Assembly: GCA_018714895.1 (NCBI GenBank)
Contig: DVMQ01000017.1
Location: 62,001-126,000 of the forward strand
From: Coprovicinus avistercoris
GTDB lineage: Bacteria; Actinomycetota; Coriobacteriia; Coriobacteriales; Atopobiaceae
Direction: 5' to 3'
Length of the DNA stretch: 64,000 bases
A program made the translations under genes and the position numbers. The notes beneath the pieces are model-generated. The model worked only from the letters and a program-made list of their open reading frames with translations, was not told where the DNA came from and did no database searches. Positions 54,457 through 63,368 of this stretch are shown here, one piece after another (the first letter of the stretch is position 1; each line of letters starts with the position of its first letter).

Positions 54457-54520
54457 GCATTTCAAAAAAGCGACTATCAGTCATACAATGGCGTTTAATC
54501 GCTTGTGAGGAGTCTGAAAG

Positions 54521-55486
54521 ATGAAGTGTCCGAAATGTGGCAGAGAAATACAAGGGCAAAGGAACTTCTGCCCTTATGACGGAACTCCTTTAAACCAGGA
54601 GCTTTCTCAGAACGAAGACTCTCAGAAATCAGCTCATGGCAAGGCAAGAATTGCCTTAGTTGTAATTCTCTGTCTTATCGTGGTCGTTTCTGGCATTGCC
54701 ATAACTTGGTGTGTTTCTCACTCAGGCGATAGTGCTACCGATACAAGCGAGTTGGAAGAAAGAGTAGTTTCCGTCGAAATTACTGCTGATGGTTATGATC
54801 CTGATACGGATACCCCTATCCCACTCTCCATTAGCGGAACAACTAGCGATGGTGAAGATGTTTCAGAAACAGTGGGGGTTGGGCTCTCTGATGAGATTGA
54901 CCTTGCGCCTGGTTCATATGAACTAGCAATAGAGGCATCCCCACTTACGCAGTCGGGAGTGCTTTATCAGGCAGAACAAGAGTCCTACTCTTTAGAAGTT
55001 CATCCGGATGAAGAATCTTATGAAGTGGCAATCACACTTAATCCTATAAATCTCGCAGATCTTTCATCCGAGAATTTCGATGCACTTCTTGATGAAGCAA
55101 CAACCGCGGCTGGTGATTTAGGTGTAAAGGAAGAGACTATAACCTCTCTTTCGGACGCTACTTCTCAGGCGTATGAAAGCGCTGTTGAAGAGCCAGCGCC
55201 CTCTACTGATTCTGAATCAGCTTCGGGAGAAGAAACTTCAACAGATACAACTCCGGAATCCTCCGAGTCGAGCTTTGTGCAAACTGCTCGAGCAGAGCTT
55301 GGAGTTCCTGATGATCCGTCTATTACCTATGAAATAGGCTCTCCATACTATTGGGAAGGCGCAGGAATAACAGTTACTCCCATCACGTTTTATAAGGATG
55401 GTGTTGTTGTAGCTTCGGCAGATTGTACTGATGATGGATCGCCGGCAACAACCATTCTGGGCTATCCAGGTCTGTTGGGTTCATAG
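54521..55486 (+). CDS. Zinc-ribbon membrane-anchored protein of unknown function
   Basis: 321 residues. The N-terminal ribbon MKCPKCGREIQGQRNFCPYDGTPL has C3, C6 and C17 but D20 where a fourth cysteine is usual. One membrane helix at about 43-66 (IALVVILCLIVVVSGIAITWCV) then leads to an acidic Ser/Thr-rich outer region with a beta-rich segment (about 85-175) and a C-terminal piece. The outer part looks like a small adhesion or sensing domain, but I do not recognise it. Single gene. Confidence 0.7.
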   Translation: MKCPKCGREIQGQRNFCPYDGTPLNQELSQNEDSQKSAHGKARIALVVILCLIVVVSGIAITWCVSHSGDSATDTSELEERVVSVEITADGYDPDTDTPIPLSISGTTSDGEDVSETVGVGLSDEIDLAPGSYELAIEASPLTQSGVLYQAEQESYSLEVHPDEESYEVAITLNPINLADLSSENFDALLDEATTAAGDLGVKEETITSLSDATSQAYESAVEEPAPSTDSESASGEETSTDTTPESSESSFVQTARAELGVPDDPSITYEIGSPYYWEGAGITVTPITFYKDGVVVASADCTDDGSPATTILGYPGLLGS

Positions 55487-55558
55487 CAAATAATCTGCTG
55501 ATAAACACCTTTTGATAGTCTAAAAGCATGAGTTCGAAATGCTGCCGAAGGGAATCAT

Positions 55559-56782
55559 GTGGGCAAGCGAGCCGCACAAAAAAGAGATCTGAGACGAGCG
55601 CGTAAAAAGCGACAACATGTTCACGATACTTCTGAGCAGCGTGGGACAGCTGAGTTGCCTGAGCTTTCTTCACTTGATGAAGTTCCCTCGTTTTCAGAGC
55701 TTTCATATAGTGCACGACAAGCAGAAGCATTTGAAAAAATATGTGAACAAGCTGAAGCGTTGGGAACACCTCGTGAAGAGTTAGTCATCGGCTGTGTGGT
55801 GCGACTTGATAGAGGGTTCCCGGCAGTACTCAGCAAAACAAGTCTTTTTCGAGCCGAATTTGCCACCCGTCTTACAAAGGCTGGCCTAGATGTTGGTATA
55901 CCGGTGCGTGCTGCGGTGGGAGATTGGGTGTGCGCACGTCTTCCGCATGGGCATGATATGGGTCTTATCGAGGGCATTCTGCCTCGTGAAAACGATATTG
56001 CTCGTTGGAGAGGGTCATCAAGAGGAGAGCGACAGACGCTTGCTGCCAACATAGATATCGTTTTGGTTGTGCAGCAATTGAGCGATCGTCCAGTTTCGTG
56101 TAATAGGATTGCCCGTTCTGCTGTAGTTGCTGCAGATTGTGGAGCGCGCTTTGCTCTTATATTGACAAAAGCGGATCGAGCTACGAGCCAAAGTCTTAGT
56201 CGAGACATTTCGTGTATACGTGAAGTATTAGAAGATACCTGCCCTCTTGTTCTGACGGCTGATCCGCAAAAACCAAACGCCGAGCAGGCGCAAAAAGCAG
56301 CCAGCGAGCTTGGTTTGCCGTGGGGATTGGAAGAGGTTCGTGCTCTTGTACCGGCTGGGACAGTAGGAATTGTTCTGGGGGAGTCTGGTGCGGGGAAATC
56401 ATCACTGCTCAATCGGCTTTTGGGTAGAGAGACACTTGCAACCGGGACAGTGCGCACTTCCGATGACTCAGGCCGTCATACTACTGTGGCTCGACGTATG
56501 GTTTCTCTGCCTCATGCGGGAATTATTGTTGATGAACCCGGTTTGAGGAGTCTTCCTCTCGTAGGCCATGAGCGGGGACTTGCACTGGTCTTTCCGGAGA
56601 TTACCGAGGCGGCATTGAATTGCCGTTTTCGCGATTGTACTCATACGCATGAGCCGGGCTGTGCGGTTAGAAAACTTGTTGATGAGGGTGTGTTACCACA
56701 ATCTCGTCTTGAGGTGTACTTGGCACTTGCCCACGAGATGCGTGCATCAGCAGATTCTCTCGATCCGGATATTGTGCTCTAG
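55559..56782 (+). CDS. rsgA: Ribosome small-subunit GTPase RsgA
   Basis: Circularly permuted GTPase aiding 30S maturation. 407 residues. A basic N-terminal extension and OB-fold come first, then the permuted G domain: ILTKAD (G4, T in place of N), P-loop GESGAGKSSLLNRLLG, RHTTVARRM (G2), DEPGLRSLPL (G3, DEPG where DTPG is common). The C-terminal zinc module is NCRFRDCTHTHEPGCAVRK. The start is GTG with GAAGGGAA upstream. Last gene before the GC-rich segment. Confidence 0.92.
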   Translation: MGKRAAQKRDLRRARKKRQHVHDTSEQRGTAELPELSSLDEVPSFSELSYSARQAEAFEKICEQAEALGTPREELVIGCVVRLDRGFPAVLSKTSLFRAEFATRLTKAGLDVGIPVRAAVGDWVCARLPHGHDMGLIEGILPRENDIARWRGSSRGERQTLAANIDIVLVVQQLSDRPVSCNRIARSAVVAADCGARFALILTKADRATSQSLSRDISCIREVLEDTCPLVLTADPQKPNAEQAQKAASELGLPWGLEEVRALVPAGTVGIVLGESGAGKSSLLNRLLGRETLATGTVRTSDDSGRHTTVARRMVSLPHAGIIVDEPGLRSLPLVGHERGLALVFPEITEAALNCRFRDCTHTHEPGCAVRKLVDEGVLPQSRLEVYLALAHEMRASADSLDPDIVL

Positions 56783-56894
56783 GTATTTTTTAGGTTTAGC
56801 TTTTAAGCATGCTCGTTTCTACAACGTTATGCCGTGATTTCTCACCTTGGTGACAGAGGGTCTCACGGAGATGCACCTCAAGACTCCTGGTTGT

Positions 56895-58331
56895 CTAGGT
56901 GGTCTCCCCAGGGAGGAAGCGCTTACAAAACGCCTGGTAGTCGGCCTCATTCTGATCGGCATAAGAGCGGGCAAAGTCCCACATGGCGTCTTCGAGGGTA
57001 TGTCCATCATTGAGATAACTGGCAATGGCTACCGCATCTCCGGTGCGGGCGTGCGCGTGCGCGAGCGACCACGCACAGAGGCGTGCGGTGTTCTCGAGAC
57101 TCTCTGGGTCGAGCGCGGCAAGGTCGATCGATCCCTTGCCGTTCCAGAGCTGGCGCACGTAGTAGTCGCGCGCCGTGCCGTTGACCGCCGCGGTCGAGGT
57201 CCATCCCAGCAGGAAGTCGCTCGTGGACTGCACGAGGCGCTGGCCCTCCACCACGCGCTCACTGTGCGATGCAAAGTCGCTCGGACGCCAATAGAGCTCC
57301 ACGACGGACTCCTCAGCCTCTTTGATCTGCAGGATCAGTGGATCGTCATCGTCGCGTCCGGTGAGCAGGGCGATCCAGGCACGTCTGCCCACCGAGCCCA
57401 CGCCCACGACCTTGCGTGCCACATCTCGTAGGCGGTAGCGGCCGAGAAGGGAGCGACAGTCGCGAGGGAGGTTCTCGAAGTAGGCATCGAGCAAATCGTG
57501 CAGCATATGTGAGAGCTGTGCTGCGTCGTAACCCTGTTCAGCGGAAAGCTCTGCGAGCGGAACCAGTTCCGGCGGACGAGAGTCAAACCGAAGACGCCCG
57601 CCGTCGCGCAGGGCCAGCTTGTTTGCTGCGCGCACGCTATCCTTCTCGTAAGCCTGCCTAAGGGCACGACGAACACCTCGTCCTTTCTTTCCGTCGAGCT
57701 CAATTTCGTCGAGGGTCTTCTCGACGTCGAGGTGTGTGAGCCAGACGTCCATCTCACCCATTTCGGCGAAGGAGGCCATGGCGCGGCGGTACTGCTTGGC
57801 GCAGGCGCGCACGGCATCTTTGCGTTCACCCTTGGAAAAGCTGCGGTCGCGCCCGCAGATTTCGACACTGGTCACAAGGCGCATAAGATCCCACTCCCAA
57901 GGGCCAGGAGCTGTCTCATCGAAGTCGTTGATGTCAAAGACGAGGTGACGCGTGCGGCTCATGAAGACGCCGAAGTTGCCGATGTGTGCATCGCCGATAC
58001 ACTGGACCTCAAAGCCGGTGACGGGCATGGTCGCGAGGTCCGCCGCCATGATGACGGCGCTGCCGCGATAGAACGTGAACGGCGAGACGCCCATGCGCTT
58101 GTAGCGCAGCGGCAGGAGGCTGGGATCGCGCGTGGCAGACTGCTGTTCTATAAGGTCAATCGCGGGAGTGCTGGACGAGCGGAGCTCCCAGGAGCCGAGT
58201 GAGGCGATGGGACACGTTTTGCGTGCAGCAACGCCAGCGCCGAGGCGCTCCTCGACGGTGGGGGCGGGGCTGTAGAGTATCGCCTGTGAGCTGGGTGTAG
58301 CGTTCTTCTCAACCTCTTCAAACCCGTCCAT
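56895..58331 (-). CDS. DUF2252 family protein
   Basis: 478 residues. FEVQCIGDAHIGNFGVF and RHLVFDINDFDETAPGPWEWDLMRLVTS are the DUF2252 hallmarks (kinase-like fold; the GDAH-x-GNF and D-x-NDFDE motifs mimic aminoglycoside-kinase catalytic segments). Biochemical role is unknown. ATG 58331 with AAAGGA seven bases upstream is preferred to the longer frame. It is divergent from the MFS gene (57-base gap), within the GC-rich segment, so the two may have come together. Confidence 0.87.
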   Translation of the reverse strand: MDGFEEVEKNATPSSQAILYSPAPTVEERLGAGVAARKTCPIASLGSWELRSSSTPAIDLIEQQSATRDPSLLPLRYKRMGVSPFTFYRGSAVIMAADLATMPVTGFEVQCIGDAHIGNFGVFMSRTRHLVFDINDFDETAPGPWEWDLMRLVTSVEICGRDRSFSKGERKDAVRACAKQYRRAMASFAEMGEMDVWLTHLDVEKTLDEIELDGKKGRGVRRALRQAYEKDSVRAANKLALRDGGRLRFDSRPPELVPLAELSAEQGYDAAQLSHMLHDLLDAYFENLPRDCRSLLGRYRLRDVARKVVGVGSVGRRAWIALLTGRDDDDPLILQIKEAEESVVELYWRPSDFASHSERVVEGQRLVQSTSDFLLGWTSTAAVNGTARDYYVRQLWNGKGSIDLAALDPESLENTARLCAWSLAHAHARTGDAVAIASYLNDGHTLEDAMWDFARSYADQNEADYQAFCKRFLPGETT

Positions 58332-58388
58332 GCGAGTCCTTTCATGCGATAATGCCAACTGGTTCAATTGTTACACAAGGGGGTTATT

Positions 58389-59633
58389 TTGCAGAGCACC
58401 TGGAAGCTCAAGTTGGCGTGCGTATGGGGAGGCGAGCTAATTTCGGTGCTCACGAGCTCCGTCCTGCAGATGGGCTTCGTCTGGCACATCACGTATGCGA
58501 CGGAGTCAGCGAGCATGCTATCGTTGGCGTCGCTCGCGGGATTTCTACCACTCGCGCTCTTTGGCACGTTTGCAGGGGCTCTCGTGGATCGGTTGCCGCT
58601 TAGGCGTGTGCTCATAGGTGCCGACCTCTTTATTGCCACGGTGAGCGCGGCGGTGGCGGTCGTTTCTGCGACAGGCTCGCTGCCTGTATGGGTTGTTATG
58701 GCCGCTCTTTTCTTGCGGGCGATTGGCAGTGCCTTCCACACACCGGCTTTTCAGGCGCTCACACCGCTCATGGTCCCAGCTGAACATCTCACGCGCCTCG
58801 CAGGCGTAACGCAGGCTGTGCAGTCAGGCGGCTACATTTTGGGGACGGCTATTGCTGCGGCAATCTATCCCGTCTGGGGGCTTACGACCATGGTTGCACT
58901 TGACGTGGCCGGCGCGCTCGTGGCGAGTGGGGCCGTGCTCGCAGCGCGCCTTGATGTGGGTGGTTGCGCTGCTGAGAAGAGCATTGCTGTTGCAGGCACC
59001 CCCGGCATCGTAACTCAACTGCGCGCGCTTGGTGCAGAGACGGCGGCGGGCTATCGCGTACTGCGCAGCTACCGCGGGCTTTTTGCACTCCTGTGGTGCG
59101 GCTTTGTATTCACGCTAATCTTCTCGCCTATCTCGGCGCTCTTTCCCATCATGACCATTGATCACTTTGACGGCTCTACCGGCGACGCAGCCACGGCAGA
59201 GATCGTGTTCTCGGTTGGCATGATCGCGGGTTCGGCGTTACTTGCGGCGACGGGCGGCTTCAAGAACCGTGCGCTCACGGTGGTGACTGCCACAGCACTC
59301 TACGGCGTGGCCACGCTCGCGGCGGGTCTGCTCGGCGCGGGCGGGTTCGTCGTGTTTCTCGCCATGAGTTTTGTCATGGGCCTGAGCTCGCCCTTCTACT
59401 CTGGTCCGCAGACAGCCCTCATGCAGGAGAGGATCCCGCCTGAGTACCTGGGCCGCGTCTTCGGTCTTTACGGGGCGATTATGTCCTGGGCGCTGCCGCT
59501 CGGACTGGCGTTCTCATCCGTCTTCGCGGACGCGGTTGGCGCACCGGTGTGGTTTGTTGGCGCGGGCGTTGCAATGGTCCTTCTTGCAGCCGTTACCTGG
59601 TCGATTCCCAGCATTCGCCGGATCGAGGAGTGA
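58389..59633 (+). CDS. Major facilitator superfamily transporter
   Basis: About 414 residues with 12 predicted membrane helices. GTFAGALVDRLPLRRVLIGADL is the loop 2-3 MFS motif, and the central loop is around residue 195. The fold resembles the enterobactin/macrolide exporter group (MFS_3-like). The start is uncertain: TTG 58389 has GGGGG close upstream, while TTG 58368 opens the frame. GC-rich codon use matches the DUF2252 gene. Substrate unknown. Confidence 0.8.
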   Translation: MQSTWKLKLACVWGGELISVLTSSVLQMGFVWHITYATESASMLSLASLAGFLPLALFGTFAGALVDRLPLRRVLIGADLFIATVSAAVAVVSATGSLPVWVVMAALFLRAIGSAFHTPAFQALTPLMVPAEHLTRLAGVTQAVQSGGYILGTAIAAAIYPVWGLTTMVALDVAGALVASGAVLAARLDVGGCAAEKSIAVAGTPGIVTQLRALGAETAAGYRVLRSYRGLFALLWCGFVFTLIFSPISALFPIMTIDHFDGSTGDAATAEIVFSVGMIAGSALLAATGGFKNRALTVVTATALYGVATLAAGLLGAGGFVVFLAMSFVMGLSSPFYSGPQTALMQERIPPEYLGRVFGLYGAIMSWALPLGLAFSSVFADAVGAPVWFVGAGVAMVLLAAVTWSIPSIRRIEE

Positions 59634-59955
59634 GCACGGGGGCAACTGATAACTGGCGCACGCCCTTCTGCTTCGATTCGTTCTTGACGACCGCCACGTG
59701 GATGTAGGTGTTCATGATGCAGGCAACAAGGCAGTCATAGCGTTGCACTTCTAATTTTTGCACAGGATTTTAGGCATATTTCAGCGACATTATGGATAGC
59801 TCTTTAGCGCTGTAATCGGGCTTTAGAGTGTCTTCTTGTTAGATAGATGACTGATATTTGACGGTTCAAATCTGAATTACTCTTTTTGGCTCTTTCGATA
59901 ATTTCTTTTGAGAGAAACAATCTCCCCATGCAAAGCTTCGGATTGAGGAGGGGAG
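59634..59955. other. Gap with possible coding remnant, then AT-rich tad promoter region
   Basis: The first 100 bases are GC-rich. On the minus strand, around 59640-59735, they read as an uninterrupted short peptide including CIMNTYIHVAVVKNESKQKG, without a ribosome site; it may be the end of a lost gene. From about 59740 the DNA turns AT-rich, resembling the host, and must hold the tad promoter. No confident -35/-10 pair was found. Confidence 0.35.
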
Positions 59956-60654
59956 ATGTCGTTCAAATTTAGAATTGCTCTTTCTCTTGCCTGTGCAGTA
60001 TTGGCAGCCCTCATCTTCCTTTCTTATGGCGACCATATTCGTGCAGATGCTGAACAAGTCAGATCGGAAGCCATAGCTCGTTATGGAGGAGAAATAGTCA
60101 GCATCGTTGTCTCAAATAGAACACTTGAAGCTGGAGAAACCATCTCTGCTGCAGATGTTACACAGCGTGATTGGGTTGCCGATCTGGTGCCAGAGGGCGC
60201 ATTTACCAATTTGGATGAAGTGATTGGTAAAGGTGTAACAGTTCCTATCGCAAAAGGTGCGCCTGTCTGTGACTTAAATTTTCGGACCAATGATGAGCAG
60301 CTTGAAGTGCCACAGGGAATGGTTGCAGTCAGTGTACCTCTTACCGATCGTACAGGCGTCCCAGTAGAAGTAGTTGCAGGTTCAAATGTTATTGCCTATG
60401 CGACAAGTGATGAGGGCACCACACTTGTCACTGAGGATGTAGTTGTGCTCAGCATGCCGGAATCTTCATCTATAGGTGCTGCTGCGACACTCACCCTTGC
60501 CGTTTCACCAGATGCTGTGCCCGTTGTGCTTACTGCAAGTGCAGAAGGCACACTTCGGATCGTTGTCCCCGCTGATGATGTTGATAACACTGCCGGTGCA
60601 GTTCAGGCTGATCCGTCTGTCCCTGCAGTTGAGGAAGGGGAAACTAATGGCTGA
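59956..60654 (+). CDS. cpaB: Tad pilus assembly protein CpaB (SAF domain)
   Basis: 232 residues. One N-terminal membrane helix (IALSLACAVLAALIFLSYG), a SAF domain (residues about 50-110: VVSNRTLEAGETISAADVTQRDWV, IGKGVTVPIAKGAPV) and an outer RcpC-like beta domain. CpaB helps assemble the Tad secretion channel at the envelope. GAGGAGGGG lies directly before the ATG. It overlaps the next gene by eight bases, which points to translational coupling. Confidence 0.82.
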   Translation: MSFKFRIALSLACAVLAALIFLSYGDHIRADAEQVRSEAIARYGGEIVSIVVSNRTLEAGETISAADVTQRDWVADLVPEGAFTNLDEVIGKGVTVPIAKGAPVCDLNFRTNDEQLEVPQGMVAVSVPLTDRTGVPVEVVAGSNVIAYATSDEGTTLVTEDVVVLSMPESSSIGAAATLTLAVSPDAVPVVLTASAEGTLRIVVPADDVDNTAGAVQADPSVPAVEEGETNG

Positions 60655-62047
60655 AAAATGGTTCGCATGTTCTTCACAAGAAACAATGCCAGTGTTGCTT
60701 AAGGCTCTTGAGATCCTGTATCCGGTAGCAGCAGTAAGAAAAACGAATTCTCCAGATGAGGCTCGAGCGATAATGCTCGCCCAACAGCCACATCATGCTT
60801 CGCTCGCAGTGGGACCGGATTGTATAGGAGTGTCATCAATAAATTTGGCAGCGGCGGTCGTAGCGGATGGCCATGCTGATGAGGTCATCCTCGTGGAACA
60901 TAATCCTTCGGGTTCATTACGGTCACGCGCTCTACGCGCTGGCATAACAAGAGTGATGAATTATGAGGATATTAATGAGTTGGTTGCTCGTGGGACGGGT
61001 GGTTCTCATATCTATTCAAAACAAACTGAGCCAGAGAGGTCATTAGAAGCTCCTGTTCCACGAACGACCACTCGGAGTGAAGTGACAGATCTTGAGGAGC
61101 CGAGCTGTGATGTCTATGTTGATTCCTCTCGTACGGATCAATCGGACAAGACTCCTGCGTCGCGCTTATCGCATGATGCAATTCTTGCGGTGCCTTCAAT
61201 CCCGCCTGGAAGAAAAGAACATTCAGCGCCGGTATTGGTTTTTGCATCTGGAAGAGGAGGTGTTGGCAAAACATCTCTCGCTGCTATGAGTGCAGTATGT
61301 GCAGCTTCATGGGGGCTCCATGTAGCAGCGCTTGATCTCGATTTAAGCGCGGGCGATCTGGCTCATGTATTGGGTGTTGGACATCCGTCTGACCTCTCTG
61401 CACTTTCAAGATCTTCGGTTCCAACTGCAGAACAACTCAAGACTGTTTCTGTACAAATTGATGAGCATCTATGTGTTTTAGGTCCCTGCGATCGTCCTGA
61501 GATGGCGGAACGAATTTCTCCGATCGTTTCGAGCTTAATTACCGTTTTAGCAAATGAATTTGAGTTGGTTGTTGTCGATACTTCTACTACATGGACAGAT
61601 GCTGTTGCTCAAGCTGCACAGAGTTGTGACAGGCTTCTTCTTGTATCTGATGACATAAGACTTTCTCCCGCTTCGTTGGCTCGTATGGCATCGCTTGCAG
61701 TAAGGTTGGGCGTTGCTCGTACACGCATCATGCGCATTTCTAATCGTTGCGACTCGCGATCTCAGGCAAATGCCTTGTTACATAGGGCAGATATTGGATT
61801 AGAAACGGCGCGCGAGCTGCGTGTGCTTGAAGGGGGTGATGAGGTAGGTGAGTTAGCTGCATCTGGCCATTTGGCTGATTTAGTTTCGTATGAACAAGAT
61901 TTCCCCGACTCTCTTTCTACGGCACTGGCAAAGATTCTTGAAGAGTTAGGAAGACTTCCCGATTGTAGCGAGGCACAAACTGCGCTTCATGCATCCGTTC
62001 CTCGAAAAGCCCGAAGTTGGTTTGCGCGAATGAGAGAGGCGGTTTGA
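60647..62047 (+). CDS. Tad pilus CpaE-like ParA/MinD-family ATPase
   Basis: 466 residues. An N-terminal receiver-like or linker region (1-190) is followed by a MinD-type ATPase with deviant Walker A ASGRGGVGKTSLA at 200-212, LDLDLSAGDLAHVLGV, and VVVDTSTTWTDAVAQAA (Walker B). CpaE proteins position the Tad machine. The longer frame begins at 60476 inside cpaB; ATG 60647 after AAGGGGAAAC is the true start. Confidence 0.85.
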   Translation: MAEKWFACSSQETMPVLLKALEILYPVAAVRKTNSPDEARAIMLAQQPHHASLAVGPDCIGVSSINLAAAVVADGHADEVILVEHNPSGSLRSRALRAGITRVMNYEDINELVARGTGGSHIYSKQTEPERSLEAPVPRTTTRSEVTDLEEPSCDVYVDSSRTDQSDKTPASRLSHDAILAVPSIPPGRKEHSAPVLVFASGRGGVGKTSLAAMSAVCAASWGLHVAALDLDLSAGDLAHVLGVGHPSDLSALSRSSVPTAEQLKTVSVQIDEHLCVLGPCDRPEMAERISPIVSSLITVLANEFELVVVDTSTTWTDAVAQAAQSCDRLLLVSDDIRLSPASLARMASLAVRLGVARTRIMRISNRCDSRSQANALLHRADIGLETARELRVLEGGDEVGELAASGHLADLVSYEQDFPDSLSTALAKILEELGRLPDCSEAQTALHASVPRKARSWFARMREAV

Positions 62048-62048
62048 T

Positions 62049-63368
62049 ATGACGCTTCTAGAACGTGTTCGCATGCAGCAGGGTGAAGAGACTATAGAAG
62101 TTGATGAGGATTTTCAGGACGAAATACGCAATAAACTAAAGCGGGATTTAATGGGGCGTCTTGGACTTCCTGTCGTTGCTCAAATGGCTGCAAATTCAGA
62201 TAAAGCACGCGCTCGTACAGAATTGAGTGTTGCTTGTCAGACCATCCTACACTCGAATGACTACTCCGAAGTTAACGAGCGAGAGCATGCTTCTCTCATC
62301 CGAGAAGTAGTCGATGAAGTGGTTGGTCTAGGTCCTTTACAGCCATTGCTGGATGATCCGAGTATCACAGAAGTAATGATTAATGGCTGCGATTCACTGT
62401 TTTATGAGCGCGATGGCGTTATGCAACGCACGGCAAGAGTATTCAAAACCACAGAACAAATTCTTATGGTTGTAGATCGTATCCTTGCTCCTCTTGGCCG
62501 TCGTCTGGATGAAAGCAGCCCAATAGTTAATGCTCGCTTGTCTAATGGTGATCGTGTCAATGTTGTTAGCACACCGATTGCTTTAGGTGGTCCTGCAGTA
62601 ACAATTAGACGTTTTTCAAACCGCATTTCTTCTCTGAGCAAACTAGTAGAACTTGGGTCTCTACCAGCATGGTATGCACAGCTCCTTGCCTGGGCAGTTA
62701 AAATGCGACAGGATATTGCGGTTGCAGGGGGTACTGGATCGGGTAAAACGACTCTTCTTAATGCGCTATCTTGTGAAATTCCACATGGAGAGCGAATTAT
62801 AACCATTGAGGATTCCGCTGAGCTGAAATTTGACTCTCATCCTCATGTTATTCGTCTTGAGTCTCGCGATGCTTCAATCGAAGGTTCTGGGGAAGTTACT
62901 ATTCGCGATCTTGTTAAAAATGCCCTGCGTATGCGTCCAGACAGAATTGTTGTAGGAGAAGTACGTGGCGAAGAATGCATAGATATGCTTCAAGCTATGA
63001 ATACGGGGCATGACGGTTCACTTACGACTCTCCATGCAGGAGATGAACGAGAGGCTATTCTTCGCCTTGTTCTTATGGCCCGTTTTGGGATGGATTTGCC
63101 CACAGATATTATCGAAGAACAGGTGGCTACTGCACTTGATCTTATTGTTATGTCGCGTCGTATGCCAGGTGGTAGTCGAGTTATATCCACCACTTCATTT
63201 GTTATTCGCGATAAATCCGGTGGGGTTGGTTTAGAGGAAATAGTTTCCTTTGACAGTGTTCATAGAACGTGGCGTCTCATTCGTGAACCATCTTTTATTG
63301 AGCTTGGCATATCAGAGGGCCTCATTGATAAAAAGGAGGTGGGAAAATGGAGGTGCTCGCTGCCTTAG
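62049..63368 (+). CDS. cpaF: Tad pilus secretion ATPase CpaF/TadA
   Basis: Cytoplasmic motor of 439 aa. The N-terminal domain ends in VVGLGPLQPLLDDPSITEVMIN, Walker A is GGTGSGKT at 227-234, the Asp box is IITIEDSAELKF, Walker B is RPDRIVVGEVRGEE, and the His box is MNTGHDGSLTTLHAG. GAGAGGCGG precedes the ATG one base after the cpaE-like stop. Confidence 0.93.
   Translation: MTLLERVRMQQGEETIEVDEDFQDEIRNKLKRDLMGRLGLPVVAQMAANSDKARARTELSVACQTILHSNDYSEVNEREHASLIREVVDEVVGLGPLQPLLDDPSITEVMINGCDSLFYERDGVMQRTARVFKTTEQILMVVDRILAPLGRRLDESSPIVNARLSNGDRVNVVSTPIALGGPAVTIRRFSNRISSLSKLVELGSLPAWYAQLLAWAVKMRQDIAVAGGTGSGKTTLLNALSCEIPHGERIITIEDSAELKFDSHPHVIRLESRDASIEGSGEVTIRDLVKNALRMRPDRIVVGEVRGEECIDMLQAMNTGHDGSLTTLHAGDEREAILRLVLMARFGMDLPTDIIEEQVATALDLIVMSRRMPGGSRVISTTSFVIRDKSGGVGLEEIVSFDSVHRTWRLIREPSFIELGISEGLIDKKEVGKWRCSLP

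Larger units (their letters stand above)
56860..59730. other. GC-rich segment, probably horizontally acquired
   Basis: By eye, third codon positions across 56.9-59.7 kb are dominated by G and C, unlike the flanking rsgA and tad genes. It holds a DUF2252 gene, a divergent MFS gene and a short coding remnant. No transposase, tRNA or clear flanking repeat is seen. No GC value was computed. Confidence 0.6.

Noticed and set aside
59855..59880. tRNA-like T-loop GGTTCAAATC
   Set aside because: The five bases on each side do not pair, and no acceptor or anticodon stem can be drawn around it.
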